A DNA stretch of 64,000 bases, from the NCBI RefSeq assembly GCF_000443165.1, contig NZ_ATJV01000045.1:1-64000 (forward strand), written 5' to 3'. Origin of the DNA: Thauera terpenica 58Eu (GTDB lineage: Bacteria; Pseudomonadota; Gammaproteobacteria; Burkholderiales; Rhodocyclaceae). Each line of letters starts with the position of its first letter. Position 1 is the first letter of the stretch. The notes below the pieces were generated by a model. The model worked only from the letters and a program-made list of their open reading frames with translations, did no database searches and was not told the origin of the DNA. The position numbers and the translations under genes were made by a program. Positions 1-10,340 of the stretch are shown here, in pieces.

Positions 1-2
1 TC

Positions 3-962
3 GCTCGCGCTGCCATGCTCGACCTCAAACCGTCAGGAAGTCCGGCGCCGCCGGGATGGATGACATTTTATTGCACCAACGCCCATCAGATGTCGAATGT
101 CTGTCGTCATCGCCAGGCGATCATGTTGCAAGGCAGCGGCAGCACCGAGCATGTCGTGTGCCCGGTGCACCGCTGGACTTATGATCCGCAGGGCGAACTG
201 ATCGGTGCGCCGCATTTTGCTCAAAAACCCTGCCTCGCATTGCAGCGTGATGCGCTCGAGAGCTGGCATGGCCTGCTGTTCAAGGGGCCGCGCTCAGCCA
301 GTGCGGATCTGGATGGCATGAGGCTGGCAAGCGCGCTGGATTTCTCCGGCTACAAGCTCGATCGCGTCGACATCCATGAGTGCAACTACAACTGGAAGAC
401 CTTCATCGAGGTCTATCTCGAGGACTATCACGTCGGGCCTTTTCATCCTGGTCTGGGTAATTTCGTCACCTGCGAGGATTTGTCATGGCAGTTCGGCGAC
501 TGGTATTCGGTGCAGCAGGTGGGCATCACCTCGCTCGCCAGGCCGGGTTCACCGACCTATGCACGCTGGCACAAGGCGGTGCTCGATTATTGCGGGGATG
601 ACAAGCCAGCGCAGGGTGCGATCTGGCTCACCTACTACCCCAACGTCATGGTGGAGTGGTATCCCCATGTGCTGGTGGTGAGCACGCTGGTTCCGGTCGC
701 GGTGAACAAGACCCGCAATGTGGTGGAGTTCTACTATCCGGAGGACATCGTCGCATTCGAGCGCGCCTTCGTTGAAGCCGCGCAGGCGGCCTACATGGAG
801 ACGGCAATCGAGGACGACGACATTGCCGAGCGCATGGATCGTGGTCGCCTGGCGCTGATGAAGGAGGGGCGCAACGAAGTCGGCCCCTACCAGTCACCTT
901 ACGAGGATGGCATGCAGCACTTCCACGAGTTCTATCGCCGCATCCTGGCGCCGCACATCTGA
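3..962 (+). CDS. Rieske-type aromatic ring-hydroxylating oxygenase, large subunit (5' partial)
   Basis: Catalytic subunit of a Rieske non-haem iron oxygenase. The reading frame is open to the left edge, so the true start is probably outside the window; the first internal ATG is at 15. Counting from that ATG, the Rieske [2Fe-2S] ligands are visible as CRH near residue 30 and CPVH near residue 49. The mononuclear iron histidines lie in the stretch YLEDYHVGPFH near residues 133-143. About 315 residues are present, somewhat short for the family (roughly 340-450), which fits a missing N-terminus. The substrate cannot be told from the sequence, and no ferredoxin or reductase gene is visible beside it. 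Confidence 0.85.
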   Translation, partial: ARAAMLDLKPSGSPAPPGWMTFYCTNAHQMSNVCRHRQAIMLQGSGSTEHVVCPVHRWTYDPQGELIGAPHFAQKPCLALQRDALESWHGLLFKGPRSASADLDGMRLASALDFSGYKLDRVDIHECNYNWKTFIEVYLEDYHVGPFHPGLGNFVTCEDLSWQFGDWYSVQQVGITSLARPGSPTYARWHKAVLDYCGDDKPAQGAIWLTYYPNVMVEWYPHVLVVSTLVPVAVNKTRNVVEFYYPEDIVAFERAFVEAAQAAYMETAIEDDDIAERMDRGRLALMKEGRNEVGPYQSPYEDGMQHFHEFYRRILAPHI

Positions 963-1014
963 GCGGGCGCTCGGCAATGACGCCCCGCGCACGGCGCAGG
1001 GCGCGTGTCCGAGC

Positions 1015-1953
1015 TCAGTTCCTGTCCTGCAGTTCGCGTGGCAAGGGAAAGGTGACCTTCTCGGGTACGCCATCGAGCTCACGTACCGCTCCCTGACTCA
1101 ACTCCTTGAGGCGGGCGATCACTTCCGCGACCAGGATTTCCGGTGCGGATGCGCCCGCCGTCACGCCAATGCGACGCTTGCCCTCGAGCCAGGTCGGTTC
1201 GATGCCTGCGGCGTTGTCGATGAGGTAGGCCGGCACGCCGCGCAGTTCGGCAACCTCGCGCAAGCGGTTGGAGTTGGAGCTGTTCTTCGAGCCCACCACG
1301 AACACCACGTCGGCGTAGGGCGTCATGAACTTGACCGCGTCCTGGCGGTTCTGCGTGGCGTAGCAGATGTCGTCCTTCTTCGGCCCGGCGATGGTCGGAA
1401 AGCGCTGCCGCAGGGCGTCCACGATCGTTGCCGCGTCGTCCACCGACAAGGTGGTCTGGGTGACGTAGGCGAGCAACTCCGGATCGGCAATCTGCAGGTG
1501 GGCGACATCCTCCGGGGTCTCGACGAGGTGGATGCCGGTCCCGACCTGGCCCATTGTGCCTTCGACTTCCGGGTGGCCCTTGTGGCCGATCATGATGATC
1601 TCGCGGCCCTGCTCACGCATGCGGCTGACCTCGACATGAACCTTGGTCACCAGCGGGCAGGTGGCATCGAACACGCGCAGGCCGCGTTTTTCGGCCTCGT
1701 CACGCACCGCCAGCGACACACCGTGGGCGGAGAAGATCACCGTGTTGCCGGTCGGGACTTCGTCGAGCTCCTCGACGAAGACCGCGCCCTTGTTGCGCAG
1801 ATCGTCCACCACGAACTTGTTGTGCACCACCTCATGGCGCACGTAGATCGGCGCGCCAAAACGCTGCAGCGCGCGCTCGACGATCTCGATCGCACGTTCG
1901 ACGCCGGCGCAAAAGCCGCGTGGGTTGGCCAGCAGGATTTCCTTGTCGCTCAT
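1015..1953 (-). CDS. ispH: 4-hydroxy-3-methylbut-2-enyl diphosphate reductase
   Basis: Last enzyme of the methylerythritol phosphate route, an iron-sulfur protein that converts HMBPP to IPP and DMAPP in the cytosol. The 312 residues cover the whole family. The three cluster cysteines are seen in NPRGFCAGV near the start, DATCPLVTK near residue 97 and [13 protein letters not shown] near residue 195; the [14 protein letters not shown] motif is also intact. It is the last gene of the ribF-ileS-lspA-fkpB-ispH operon, 25 bp after fkpB. This order matches the classical proteobacterial arrangement, including that of E. coli. Confidence 0.98.
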   Translation of the reverse strand: MSDKEILLANPRGFCAGVERAIEIVERALQRFGAPIYVRHEVVHNKFVVDDLRNKGAVFVEELDEVPTGNTVIFSAHGVSLAVRDEAEKRGLRVFDATCPLVTKVHVEVSRMREQGREIIMIGHKGHPEVEGTMGQVGTGIHLVETPEDVAHLQIADPELLAYVTQTTLSVDDAATIVDALRQRFPTIAGPKKDDICYATQNRQDAVKFMTPYADVVFVVGSKNSSNSNRLREVAELRGVPAYLIDNAAGIEPTWLEGKRRIGVTAGASAPEILVAEVIARLKELSQGAVRELDGVPEKVTFPLPRELQDRN

Positions 1954-1978
1954 GTCTGTTCTCTGTTGGGTGCCGGGC

Positions 1979-2407
1979 TCAGGACACGCCGATCACGTCC
2001 ACCTCGAAGCGGATGGATTTGCCGGCGAGGGGGTGGTTGAAGTCGACCAGGGCCGACTGCTCGTCGATCTCGCGCACGAGCCCGGAATAACGCGAACCAT
2101 CGGGGGCGGTGAATTCCATGATGCTCATGGCTTCGATCTCCTCATCGGGCATGTGTTCGCGTTTGACGCGCTCGACCAGCTCCGCACGATGGGGTCCGAA
2201 GCCTTGCTCGGCTTCGAGCTCGAACACGTGGCGCACGCCAGGGGTCAGGCCGATGAGCAATTGCTCCATCGCCGGCAGCATCTCGCCCACACCCAGCTGC
2301 AATGTGGCCGGCGTGGCCTCGAAGGTGCTGATCAGCGGCTGGCCATTGGGCAAGGAGATGCGGTAATGCAGGGTGACGAGGCTGTTGGCTTGGACGATCT
2401 GGCTCAC
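1979..2407 (-). CDS. fkpB: FKBP-type peptidyl-prolyl cis-trans isomerase, SlpA/FkpB type
   Basis: Cytosolic prolyl isomerase of about 142 residues. The FKBP fold is recognised by the opening strand ([17 protein letters not shown]), the [16 protein letters not shown] segment and the [17 protein letters not shown] end, with the inserted-in-flap domain typical of SlpA. A longer frame starting at 2455 exists. I chose GTG at 2407 because it overlaps the lspA stop as GTGA and has GGAG eight bases upstream, which indicates translational coupling. It sits between lspA and ispH as in other Gram-negative bacteria. Confidence 0.93.
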   Translation of the reverse strand: MSQIVQANSLVTLHYRISLPNGQPLISTFEATPATLQLGVGEMLPAMEQLLIGLTPGVRHVFELEAEQGFGPHRAELVERVKREHMPDEEIEAMSIMEFTAPDGSRYSGLVREIDEQSALVDFNHPLAGKSIRFEVDVIGVS

Positions 2408-2937
2408 GATGACTTCTCCAGGGGCGGCTGGCGGTCGTGGCGGAACTGTCCCCACAGCATCAGCACCACGCCGACGGTAATGGCCGAGTCGGCCAGATTG
2501 AACGCCGGCCAGCTGTGGCCGGCGTAGTGAAAGTGCAGGAAGTCCACGACCGCGCCATGCACCAGGCGATCGTAGACGTTGCCCACGGCACCGCCGATGA
2601 TCAGCGCAAAGGCCGCAGGTAGCAGCGTTTCGTCGCGATGGCGGTAAATCAGGGTCAGCAGCCAGCCGCAGATGAGCGTCGCCAGAGCGGTGAAGAACCA
2701 GCGCTGCCAGCCGTCATGATCGGCGAGAAAGCTGAAGGCTGCGCCGGGGTTGAACACCAGCACCAGATCAAAGAAGTTCGTTACCGGCACGCGCTGGCCA
2801 TAGCTCAGGCTGTCGAGCACCCATTGCTTGCTGAGCTGATCGAGCACCGCAACCACGATCGCGAACGCGATCCACGGCGCCATGGCGAGGAGAGCGGGGC
2901 GCGCCGCAGCGCGGGACACCGGCAAGACCTCAGGCAT
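2404..2937 (-). CDS. lspA: Lipoprotein signal peptidase (signal peptidase II)
   Basis: Inner-membrane aspartyl protease that removes signal peptides from prolipoproteins. Four hydrophobic segments are visible. The catalytic aspartates lie in [14 protein letters not shown] and FNLADSAI, and the early DQLSKQWV motif is present. The ATG at 2937 overlaps the ileS stop codon by eight bases and gives 177 residues; a start at 2883 would give 159. The longer upstream frame runs inside ileS and is not needed. Third gene of the ribF operon. Confidence 0.95.
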   Translation of the reverse strand: MPEVLPVSRAAARPALLAMAPWIAFAIVVAVLDQLSKQWVLDSLSYGQRVPVTNFFDLVLVFNPGAAFSFLADHDGWQRWFFTALATLICGWLLTLIYRHRDETLLPAAFALIIGGAVGNVYDRLVHGAVVDFLHFHYAGHSWPAFNLADSAITVGVVLMLWGQFRHDRQPPLEKSS

Positions 2938-5767
2938 GCGTGCGGGTTTCGCCGCCACCGAACAGGTTGTCCACGCAGCGTGCGCACAGGCCGGCATGTT
3001 CGGCATGGTGGCCGACGGATTCAACGTAATGCCAGCAGCGCTCGCACTTGGGTGCCGCGCTCGGCGTGGCGACGATGTGCTCTTCTTCCGCGTCATTGAC
3101 TTCACACAGGCGGGTGGCCGAAGTCATGGTGACGAAGCGCAAGTCCTCGCCCAGGCTGCCCAGTGCCGCATGTTTGTCGGCGCTCAGTGCCAGGCTGAGC
3201 TCGGCCTGCAGCGAAGAGCCGACCTTGCCCTCGGTGCGCAAGGCCTCGATCACCTTGAGCGCTTCGGAGCGCACGGCGCGGATGGTTTCCCAGCGTGCCA
3301 CCATGCCGGCTTCGCCTTCCTGCGCGGGCAGGGCGTGGAAGCTGTGCAGCATCACGCTGTCGGGCTCTGCGCCCGGGGCGCTCGGGTTCAGCACCGCCCA
3401 GGCCTCCTCGGCGGTGAAGGACAGGATCGGCGCCATCAATTTGAGCAAGGTCTGGGTGATGTGCCACAGCACGGTCTGCGCCGCGCGGCGCGGCAGGCTG
3501 TCGGCGGCGGTGGTGTACAGGCGGTCCTTGAGGATGTCGAGGTAGAAGGCGCCGAGGTCTTCGGCGCAGAACACCTGCAGCGCCTGCACGATGCGGTGGA
3601 ACTCCATCTTCGCGTAGTCGGCCTCGGCCTGGTGCGCGAGCTCGCGGGTGAAGGCGAGCGCGTAGCGGTCGATGTCCAGCCAGTGCTCGAGCGGAACCGC
3701 GTGCTGGGCGATGTCGAAGTCCGCCGTGTTGGCGAGCAGGAAGCGCAAGGTGTTGCGGATGCGGCGATAGACCTCGACCACACGGTCGAGGATCTCCTTG
3801 GAGATCGACAGTTCGCCCGAGTAGTCGGTCGACGCCACCCACAGACGCAGGATCTCGGCGCCGAGCTTGCCGCTGACTTCCTGCGGCACCACCACGTTGC
3901 CGAGCGACTTGCTCATCTTGCGCCCCGCGCCGTCTACGGCGAAGCCGTGGGTGAGCAGGCTGCGGTAGGGTGCGTGGCCGTCGATGGCGCAGCCGGTGAG
4001 CAGCGAGGAATGGAACCAGCCGCGATGCTGGTCCGAACCTTCCAGATACATGTCGGCGCGCGGGCCCTCGGGGTGGCCATCATTGTGCGAGCCGCGCAGC
4101 ACGTGCTTGTGGGTGGTGCCGGAGTCGAACCACACATCGAGGGTGTCACTGATCTTTTCGTAGTGGGCAGCATCGTCGCCGAGCAACTCGGCCGCATCGA
4201 GCTTGAACCAGGCCTCGATGCCTTCACGCTCGACGCGCTGGGCGACGGCCTCCATCAGCTCGACGGTGCGCGGATGCAGCTCACCGCTTTCCTTGTGCAG
4301 GAAGAAGGGGATCGGCACACCCCAGTTGCGCTGGCGCGAGATGCACCAGTCCGGCCGGTTGGCGATCATCGCGTGCAGCCGCGCCTGGCCCCAGCCGGGG
4401 TAGAACTTGGTGGCCTCGATCGCACGCAGTGCGCGCTCGCGCAGGGTGGAGCCGTCAGCCGCGGTCTTGTCCATGCCGACGAACCACTGCGCCGTCGCCC
4501 GATAGACGAGCGGGGTCTTGTGGCGCCAGCAGTGCATGTAGCTGTGGATGATCTTGTCGTGCGACAGCAGCGCGCCGACCTCGGCGAGCTTGTCGACGAT
4601 CGCCGGGTTCGCCTTCCAGATGTTCATGCCGCCGAAGAAGGGCAGGTCGGCCACGTACTGCCCGCCGCTCATCACCAGCGACAGGATCTCCTCGTTGCTG
4701 CGGCCATAGGCATGCCATGCGCTGAAGTCCTCGACGCCATGCGCGGGCGAGGAGTGCACGATGCCGGTGCCGGCGTCGATGCCGACGTAATCGGCGAGGT
4801 AGACCGGTGAGGGGCGGTCATAAAGCGGGTGGCGAAATTCGATGTGCTCGAGCGCCGCACCCTTGGTGGTGGCGAGCACCCGGCCTGCGAGCTGGTAACG
4901 CTGCAGGGCGGAGTCGACGAGTGCGCTGGCGAGCACCAGCAGGCGGGTGCCGCCGTCCTTCAGCGCGAGCTCGACGAGCGCGTAATCGAATTCGGGATGG
5001 ACGTTGAGCGCCTGGTTGGCCGGAATGGTCCACGGGGTGGTGGTCCAGATCACCGCAGCGGCGGGCTGCTCCAGCCTGGCGAGGCCGAAGGCTGCGGCCA
5101 GCTTCTGTCCGTGCGCGTCGGTGTTGGACACCGTGAACGCGACGTCGATGGTCGGTGAGGGCTTGTCGGCATATTCGACCTCTGCTTCTGCCAGCGCCGA
5201 ACCACAGTCGAAGCACCAGTTCACCGGCTTCAGGCCCTTGAACACGTAGCCGTTCGCGGTCATCTCCGCGAGCGCGCGGATCTCATTGGCTTCGTTGGCA
5301 AAGTCCATCGTGCGATAGGGATTGTCCCAGTCGCCGAGCACGCCCAGGCGGATGAACTCGGCCTTCTGGATCTCGACCTGCTCGCTGGCATAGGCGCGGC
5401 ACAGCTCCCTGACCTTGTCCGCGGGCAGGTTCTTGCCGTGAGTGACCTCGACCTTGTGCTCGATCGGCAGGCCGTGACAGTCCCAGCCTGGCACGTAAGG
5501 TGCGTCGAAGCCGGCCAGCGTCTTCGAGCGCACGATGATGTCCTTGAGGATCTTGTTGAGCGCGTGACCGATGTGCAGGTTGCCGTTGGCATAGGGCGGG
5601 CCGTCGTGGAGCACGAACTTGGGTCGCCCCGCGCTGTGCTTGCGGATGCGCTGGTAGAGCTTGTGCTGCTGCCAGTTCGCGATCCACTGCGGCTCGCGCT
5701 TGGGCAGGTCGCCGCGCATCGGGAAAGGGGTGTCGGGCAGGTTGAGCGTCTTGCGGTAGTCGGCCAT
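2930..5767 (-). CDS. ileS: Isoleucyl-tRNA synthetase
   Basis: Class I aminoacyl-tRNA synthetase of 945 residues that charges tRNA-Ile and edits valine. The HIGH motif is seen in NLHIGHALN, the KMSKS loop in [12 protein letters not shown] and the editing-domain threonine-rich [11 protein letters not shown]-terminal zinc site is present with CERCWHY and LCARCVDN. Start chosen at the ATG of [11 protein letters not shown], the usual N-terminus; an upstream extension to 5944 has no family similarity. It follows ribF by 73 bp and overlaps lspA. Confidence 0.98.
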   Translation of the reverse strand: MADYRKTLNLPDTPFPMRGDLPKREPQWIANWQQHKLYQRIRKHSAGRPKFVLHDGPPYANGNLHIGHALNKILKDIIVRSKTLAGFDAPYVPGWDCHGLPIEHKVEVTHGKNLPADKVRELCRAYASEQVEIQKAEFIRLGVLGDWDNPYRTMDFANEANEIRALAEMTANGYVFKGLKPVNWCFDCGSALAEAEVEYADKPSPTIDVAFTVSNTDAHGQKLAAAFGLARLEQPAAAVIWTTTPWTIPANQALNVHPEFDYALVELALKDGGTRLLVLASALVDSALQRYQLAGRVLATTKGAALEHIEFRHPLYDRPSPVYLADYVGIDAGTGIVHSSPAHGVEDFSAWHAYGRSNEEILSLVMSGGQYVADLPFFGGMNIWKANPAIVDKLAEVGALLSHDKIIHSYMHCWRHKTPLVYRATAQWFVGMDKTAADGSTLRERALRAIEATKFYPGWGQARLHAMIANRPDWCISRQRNWGVPIPFFLHKESGELHPRTVELMEAVAQRVEREGIEAWFKLDAAELLGDDAAHYEKISDTLDVWFDSGTTHKHVLRGSHNDGHPEGPRADMYLEGSDQHRGWFHSSLLTGCAIDGHAPYRSLLTHGFAVDGAGRKMSKSLGNVVVPQEVSGKLGAEILRLWVASTDYSGELSISKEILDRVVEVYRRIRNTLRFLLANTADFDIAQHAVPLEHWLDIDRYALAFTRELAHQAEADYAKMEFHRIVQALQVFCAEDLGAFYLDILKDRLYTTAADSLPRRAAQTVLWHITQTLLKLMAPILSFTAEEAWAVLNPSAPGAEPDSVMLHSFHALPAQEGEAGMVARWETIRAVRSEALKVIEALRTEGKVGSSLQAELSLALSADKHAALGSLGEDLRFVTMTSATRLCEVNDAEEEHIVATPSAAPKCERCWHYVESVGHHAEHAGLCARCVDNLFGGGETRTHA

Positions 5768-5840
5768 GGCGGGAGCGTGGGGTCTTGTAGGTTCGGTCGG
5801 GCGCACCGGGGTGCGCTTGGGCGCGGGCTGCGAGGGCACG

Positions 5841-6794
5841 TCAGCCCTGGTGAAGATCGCCAAGCTCGGGCTGATCGGCAAACCAGTGGCGTGCGATCTC
5901 GGCGTCGCGGGCGATTTGAGCGCGCAAGGCGTCAAGCGATTCAAACTTGCGCTCGGCCCTCAGCTTGTGCAGGAAATGGACACGGATGTGAGCGCCGTAG
6001 CACTCCTGCGTCCAGTTGAAGAGATGAACTTCCAGCCGTGCGCGACCGTTGGAGGTGGCGGTGGGCCGCACGCCGATATTGGCAACACCGACGACGCGAT
6101 CTTCGGCCAGGCCCTCGACGCTGACCGCATACACGCCGGTGAGGGCAGGGCGGCGATGTTTCATCTGGATGTTGGCGGTCGGAAAGCCGAGCTGGCGACC
6201 GATCTTGTCACCATGGCTGACACGGCCGGCGATGCTGTAAGGGCGCCCGAGCAGGTGCGCCGCGTGCGCCAGGTCACCGCTGGCCAGGGCGTCGCGCACC
6301 GCTGAACTTGACACGCGCTCATTGTGCAGGCCGAGGGTGGGCATGGATTCGACGTCGAAACCGTAGTGCTTGCCCGCGTCCTGCAGCATGGCGAAGTCGC
6401 CCTGGCGGCGGGCGCCGAAGCAGAAGTCGTCACCGACATACAGGTGGCGCACGCCGAGGCCGCGTACCAGCGTGTCCTCGATGAAGGCGTGAGCGCTTTG
6501 CGCCGCGCGGCGGGCGTCGAAGCGGCACACGTAAGCGCGGTCAACGCCGGCGGCATCGAGCAGCAACAGCTTTTCACGCAGTGAGGCGAGGCGTGCGGGC
6601 GCGTCGGCCGGGCTGAAGTACTCGCGCGGGTGGGGCTCGAAGGTGAGCACGACCGCCGGCAGGCCGAGTACGCGCGCCTTGTCGGTGAGCAGCTTGAGCA
6701 GGGCCTGATGACCGAGATGAACGCCATCGAAATTGCCGATGGTGAGCACCGTGGCGGTGTCGGCTCGCTCGGGAATCCCGCGAAAAACCCGCAT
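5841..6794 (-). CDS. ribF: Bifunctional riboflavin kinase / FAD synthetase
   Basis: Makes FMN from riboflavin and FAD from FMN. The N-terminal nucleotidyltransferase domain carries [16 protein letters not shown], and the C-terminal kinase domain carries the [27 protein letters not shown] region. Its 317 residues are normal for the family. First gene of the ribF-ileS-lspA-fkpB-ispH operon. A perfect TATAAT hexamer lies just upstream. No FMN riboswitch is seen in the short 5' region. Confidence 0.97.
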   Translation of the reverse strand: MRVFRGIPERADTATVLTIGNFDGVHLGHQALLKLLTDKARVLGLPAVVLTFEPHPREYFSPADAPARLASLREKLLLLDAAGVDRAYVCRFDARRAAQSAHAFIEDTLVRGLGVRHLYVGDDFCFGARRQGDFAMLQDAGKHYGFDVESMPTLGLHNERVSSSAVRDALASGDLAHAAHLLGRPYSIAGRVSHGDKIGRQLGFPTANIQMKHRRPALTGVYAVSVEGLAEDRVVGVANIGVRPTATSNGRARLEVHLFNWTQECYGAHIRVHFLHKLRAERKFESLDALRAQIARDAEIARHWFADQPELGDLHQG

Positions 6795-6816
6795 AAGGCG
6801 CCTGAAAAAAGCGGCA

Positions 6817-6822
6817 ATTATA
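6817..6822 (-). promoter_or_regulatory. Probable -10 box of the ribF operon promoter
   Basis: A perfect TATAAT hexamer on the minus strand lies 22 bases before the ribF ATG. No clear -35 hexamer is seen at 16-18 bases, so the promoter assignment rests on the -10 box and position only. Transcription would start close to the ATG, leaving a short leader. Confidence 0.5.
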
Positions 6823-6875
6823 ACGGCAAAGCGCGGCCTTGCGGGCGCGCTGCCGGCCCACCGCTGGCGCTGTGC

Positions 6876-8234
6876 TCAGCCCAGTTGCGCGATGCGGGTG
6901 GAGCGCTCAGGCGGGTTGGTGTCGAAGTAGCGCTTGATGCCACGCATCAGGGCGGTGGCCATCTTGTCCTGATAGGCCTCGTCGTTGAGGCGGCGCTCTT
7001 CGCTGGGGTTGCTGATGAAGGCGGTCTCGACCAGCACCGAGGGGATGTCCGGCGCCTTCAGCACCGCAAAGCCGGCCTGCTCCACATCCGACTTGTGCAG
7101 GCGGTTGATGCCACCGATTTCGCCCAGCATGGCGCGGCCCAGTTTGAGGCTGTCGTTGATCGTCGCTGTTTGCGACAGGTCGAGCAGGGTGCGGGCGATA
7201 TGCCCGTCCTGGTGCGCCAGGTTGATGCCGCCGATAAGGTCGGCATCATTCTCCTTTTGCGCCAGCCAGCGTGCGGCCGTGCTGGAGGCGCCGCGCTCGG
7301 ACAGCACATACACCGAGCTGCCGTTGGCCTCGGGTTTGACGAAGGCGTCGGCGTGGATCGACACGAACAGGTCCGCACGCACGCGCCGGGCACGGATGAC
7401 GCGCTGGCCCAGCGGCACGAAGTAGTCGCCGTCGCGCGTCAGCACCGCGCGCATGTTGGGCTCGGCGTCGATCTTGCGCTTCAGGCGGCGCGCGATCGAG
7501 AGCGTGACGTTCTTCTCGTGGCTGCCCGCAGCGCCGACCGCGCCCGGGTCCTCGCCGCCGTGGCCGGGGTCGAGGACGACGGTGAACAGCCGATTCACGT
7601 TTGGTTCCGTGCGCGCGGTGGTGCTGCGCTCGGTGGGCAAGGTGCGCGCGTTCGCGCTGCTGGCCTGGCCGCTGTCGCCGGCGGCGGCGTCAAACGGCGA
7701 ATCCTTCATGATCAGCGCCAGCAGCGGGTCGTGCTCTTCGCTCGGGTGCAGGTCGAGCACCAGGCGATGGCCGTAATTGCCCACTGGCGCGAGCGCAAAC
7801 ATCTGGGGATTGATCGCGGCCTTGAGTTCGACCACCACGCGCACCACGCCAGGGCGATTCTGCCCGGCGCGGATCAGGCGGATATAGGGATCGGACCCCA
7901 TGACCTTGGAGGGCAGGGATTGCAGCACGCTGTCGAGCTGCACGCCCTCGAGATCGATCACCAGGCGATCGGGGTCCGGCACCAGCATGTGGCTGTAGCG
8001 CAGCTTGGTTGATCCTTCGAGGGTGATGCGGGTGTATTCCGGTGAGGGCCAGACGCGCACCGCGAGCAGGCTCGCCGACGCCGCATGGCCCACGGGGCTC
8101 AACATCAGCGCCAGCGTGGCACCGGCGAACTTGAGCAGGCCGCGACGGTCGACGCCGCGGGTGACGGCCGGAGCTAGTCCGCAGTCAGCGTCGGGCCGAT
8201 GGCCCGCAGTGCTTTCATCAGTTCTGTCACGCAT
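6876..8234 (-). CDS. amiC: N-acetylmuramoyl-L-alanine amidase, AmiC type
   Basis: Periplasmic zinc amidase that cleaves septal peptidoglycan during cell separation. The 452 residues show an N-terminal twin-arginine-like signal (DRRGLLKFAG followed by a hydrophobic run), an AMIN domain around residues 55-155 and a C-terminal Amidase_3 domain. Zinc-ligand motifs are VVLDPGHGGEDPGAVG and FVSIHADAF, and the late VLVETAFISN carries the catalytic glutamate. The ATG at 8234 lies 61 bases inside tsaE. No ATG, GTG or TTG is seen between the tsaE stop and the RRG motif, so the overlap is probably real. Confidence 0.93.
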   Translation of the reverse strand: MRDRTDESTAGHRPDADCGLAPAVTRGVDRRGLLKFAGATLALMLSPVGHAASASLLAVRVWPSPEYTRITLEGSTKLRYSHMLVPDPDRLVIDLEGVQLDSVLQSLPSKVMGSDPYIRLIRAGQNRPGVVRVVVELKAAINPQMFALAPVGNYGHRLVLDLHPSEEHDPLLALIMKDSPFDAAAGDSGQASSANARTLPTERSTTARTEPNVNRLFTVVLDPGHGGEDPGAVGAAGSHEKNVTLSIARRLKRKIDAEPNMRAVLTRDGDYFVPLGQRVIRARRVRADLFVSIHADAFVKPEANGSSVYVLSERGASSTAARWLAQKENDADLIGGINLAHQDGHIARTLLDLSQTATINDSLKLGRAMLGEIGGINRLHKSDVEQAGFAVLKAPDIPSVLVETAFISNPSEERRLNDEAYQDKMATALMRGIKRYFDTNPPERSTRIAQLG

Positions 8235-8719
8235 GTTCGCCCCGCATCGGTGTGTCCGTAGATCTCCACAAAGCGCCCTCCGTCCCGCACTTCAAGCTGG
8301 ATTTCGAGATCGGGCGACGGCAAATGGGGAAGGGCTTTCTGTGGCCATTCCACAATGCACACGCCCTGGTCGGCGAAATACTCATCCAGGCCTGCGTCAA
8401 GGTATTCTTCGGGCGAGTTGAAGCGATAAAAATCAAAGTGATATAAGTTTAATCTAGAAACAACGTAAGGTTCAATCAAGGTGTAAGTGGGGCTCTTCAC
8501 CTTGCCTTCATGACCCAGTGCGCGCAGCAGGCCGCGGGTGAGGGTGGTCTTGCCCATGCCGAGATTGCCCAGCAGCCAGATGTTGAGGCGCGGCCGCAGC
8601 AGCGGCGCCAGCGCAGCGCCAAGCGCTTCGGTGTCTGCTTCGGCCGGCAAGTGCGCGCACAGACGGACGTCGTTATCATCGCTGGCCTGGACTTTGGCGG
8701 CATTGAGCAACTCGATCAT
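8174..8719 (-). CDS. tsaE: tRNA threonylcarbamoyladenosine biosynthesis ATPase TsaE
   Basis: Small P-loop ATPase that works with TsaB, TsaC and TsaD to place t6A37 on ANN-decoding tRNAs. The Walker A motif is GNLGMGKTT; the SPTYTLIEPY and LYHFDFYRF motifs are typical. Start taken at MIELLNAAK, giving 181 residues; the longer frame to 8866 runs antisense inside queG. It overlaps amiC downstream, a pairing common in proteobacteria. Its ATG shares a CATG with the proposed queG start on the other strand. Confidence 0.95.
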   Translation of the reverse strand: MIELLNAAKVQASDDNDVRLCAHLPAEADTEALGAALAPLLRPRLNIWLLGNLGMGKTTLTRGLLRALGHEGKVKSPTYTLIEPYVVSRLNLYHFDFYRFNSPEEYLDAGLDEYFADQGVCIVEWPQKALPHLPSPDLEIQLEVRDGGRFVEIYGHTDAGRTCVTELMKALRAIGPTLTAD

Positions 8720-9827
8720 GGAATCCTCATCGTTGATGGCGGCAGACAGTTTCTCGGACGCGGATGGCGTCGCAATCGATGGCGTGGCCTTGCTCGCACG
8801 CATCCGCGAGTGGGCGCTCGAACTGGGCTTCGGTGCGATTGGTGTGGCCGATATCGATCTCAGCACGGCCGAACCCGGCCTGGCCGCCTGGCTGGAGGCC
8901 GGTTTTCATGGCGAGATGGATTATATGTTGCGCCACGGCATGAAGCGCGCCCGCGCCGCGGAGCTCGTGCCCGGCACGCGGCGGGTGATCAGCGCGCGCC
9001 TCGATTACTGGCCTGCTGCGGCCGATGCACAGGCGGTGCTGGCCGATGGCAGCCTTGCCTACGTGTCGCGTTATGCGCTGGGACGCGATTATCACAAGGT
9101 GTTGCGCAAGCGCCTGCAGCAACTGGCGGAGCGCATCGCGACTGCCGTCCCCCATGCCTTCAGGGTGTTCACCGACTCCGCGCCTGTACTTGAAGTCGAG
9201 CTCGCCAGCCGCAGCGGACTGGGCTGGCGAGGCAAGCACACTTTGTTGCTCGAGCGCAACGCTGGCTCCTACTTCTTCCTCGGTGAGATCTTCACCGATC
9301 TGCCCCTGCCGCTCGACGCCCCGGCCGAGGCGCACTGCGGGCGCTGCACCGCCTGTATCGACGCCTGCCCGACCGCGGCCATCGTTGCGCCGTATCAGGT
9401 CGATGCACGGCGCTGCATTTCCTATCTCACCATCGAGCTCAAGGGCGCGATCCCGGAGGATCTGCGTCCCCTGCTGGGGAATCGGATCTACGGCTGTGAC
9501 GACTGCCAGCTCGTGTGTCCGTGGAACCGCTTCGCACGTTTGACTGCAGAGGGCGACTTCGCGCCCCGCCATGGCCTTGACAGCGCCGCCCTTGCCGCGC
9601 TCTTCGCCTGGAGCGAAGCCGACTTTGCCGAGCGCACCGCGGGCAGTCCGATCCATCGCATCGGCTACGAGCGCTGGCTGCGCAACATTGCGGTGGCGCT
9701 GGGCAACGCGCCGTCTGCGCCCGAGGTGCTGGCGGCGCTGCAGTCGCGCCTCGAGCACCCCTCTGCGCTCGTGCGCGAGCATGTGGGCTGGGCGCTCGCA
9801 CGGCACGCTGCGCCGGCCTGCGGCTAG
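8718..9827 (+). CDS. queG: Epoxyqueuosine reductase
   Basis: Cobalamin- and iron-sulfur-dependent enzyme that reduces epoxyqueuosine to queuosine in tRNA. Two [4Fe-4S] ferredoxin motifs are visible: CGRCTACIDACPTAA and, further on, CDDCQLVCPWN. The C-terminus has HEAT-like repeats (ALVREHVGWAL). The start is uncertain between ATG 8718 and ATG 8736; both give about 365 residues, normal for the family, and neither has a strong ribosome-binding site. Divergent from tsaE, as in many proteobacteria. Confidence 0.95.
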   Translation: MESSSLMAADSFSDADGVAIDGVALLARIREWALELGFGAIGVADIDLSTAEPGLAAWLEAGFHGEMDYMLRHGMKRARAAELVPGTRRVISARLDYWPAAADAQAVLADGSLAYVSRYALGRDYHKVLRKRLQQLAERIATAVPHAFRVFTDSAPVLEVELASRSGLGWRGKHTLLLERNAGSYFFLGEIFTDLPLPLDAPAEAHCGRCTACIDACPTAAIVAPYQVDARRCISYLTIELKGAIPEDLRPLLGNRIYGCDDCQLVCPWNRFARLTAEGDFAPRHGLDSAALAALFAWSEADFAERTAGSPIHRIGYERWLRNIAVALGNAPSAPEVLAALQSRLEHPSALVREHVGWALARHAAPACG

Positions 9828-9859
9828 AATCGCGCCCCTCAACCGCCACCGGACGCCCC

Positions 9860-10060
9860 ATGAAAGATCGCCTCGATGTGCTCGAAACCAAGATGATGTC
9901 GGCCGAGGACCAGCTCGACGAGTTGAACCGCAGCGCCTGGCGCCAGCAGCAGGAGCTCGACCTGCTGCGTGAGCAGGTGCGCCATCTGGCCCAGCAACTG
10001 AAGACCATCCAGCCCGGTGCAGCAAACCGCCCGGAGGACGAAATTCCGCCGCACTGGTGA
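9860..10060 (+). CDS. slyX: SlyX family protein
   Basis: Small 66-residue coiled-coil protein of unknown function. It follows the SlyX pattern: an N-terminal LETKMMSAEDQLDELN heptad stretch, a helix LDLLREQVRHLAQQLK and the family-typical acidic proline ending EDEIPPHW. It lies 32 bp after queG and could be cotranscribed. Confidence 0.85.
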   Translation: MKDRLDVLETKMMSAEDQLDELNRSAWRQQQELDLLREQVRHLAQQLKTIQPGAANRPEDEIPPHW

Positions 10061-10096
10061 GCGTCCCCGACAAGGCGGGCGTCCCCGACAAGGCGG
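10061..10096. repeat. Two tandem copies of an 18-bp unit
   Basis: Starting directly after the slyX stop codon, the unit gcgtccccgacaaggcgg is repeated twice without mismatch. No function is evident; it may be a slippage duplication. Confidence 0.9.
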
Positions 10097-10258
10097 GCGA
10101 CGCGCTGGGTTTCCGGTTTGGAGCGGCGAGGGTGGGAAATCCTTGCCGTTGATCACAGCAGGCGTAAGCTCGAGGCGCTGAGCCGCGACTGGAGACGGTC
10201 GCGCCGACTGGAAAATCCAAGGCGCATGACAGGCAGCAGAACTTACCGTGAAGCCGCG

Positions 10259-10286
10259 TTCAAGCCCGGCAGGGAAGGGCTTTGAA
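10259..10286. terminator. Possible hairpin after slyX
   Basis: The arms TTCAAGCCC and GGGCTTTGAA can form an imperfect stem with a nine-base loop. There is no T-tract, so it is only a weak terminator candidate in the 280-bp gap before the Crp-type regulator. Nothing else is recognised in that gap. Confidence 0.3.
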
Positions 10287-10340
10287 CTGCCGGTCCGCAT
10301 GGCTTAGCATGCCGCATCAAAGACACGAGGTATTGTTGAA

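Noticed and set aside
2882-4810. 642-residue open frame on the plus strand opposite ileS
   Set aside because: It is antisense to a clear ileS and has no recognisable domain; long antisense frames are expected in GC-rich DNA.
6795-6875. FMN riboswitch upstream of ribF
   Set aside because: The 5' region is too short and lacks the conserved RFN element; only a -10 box is seen.
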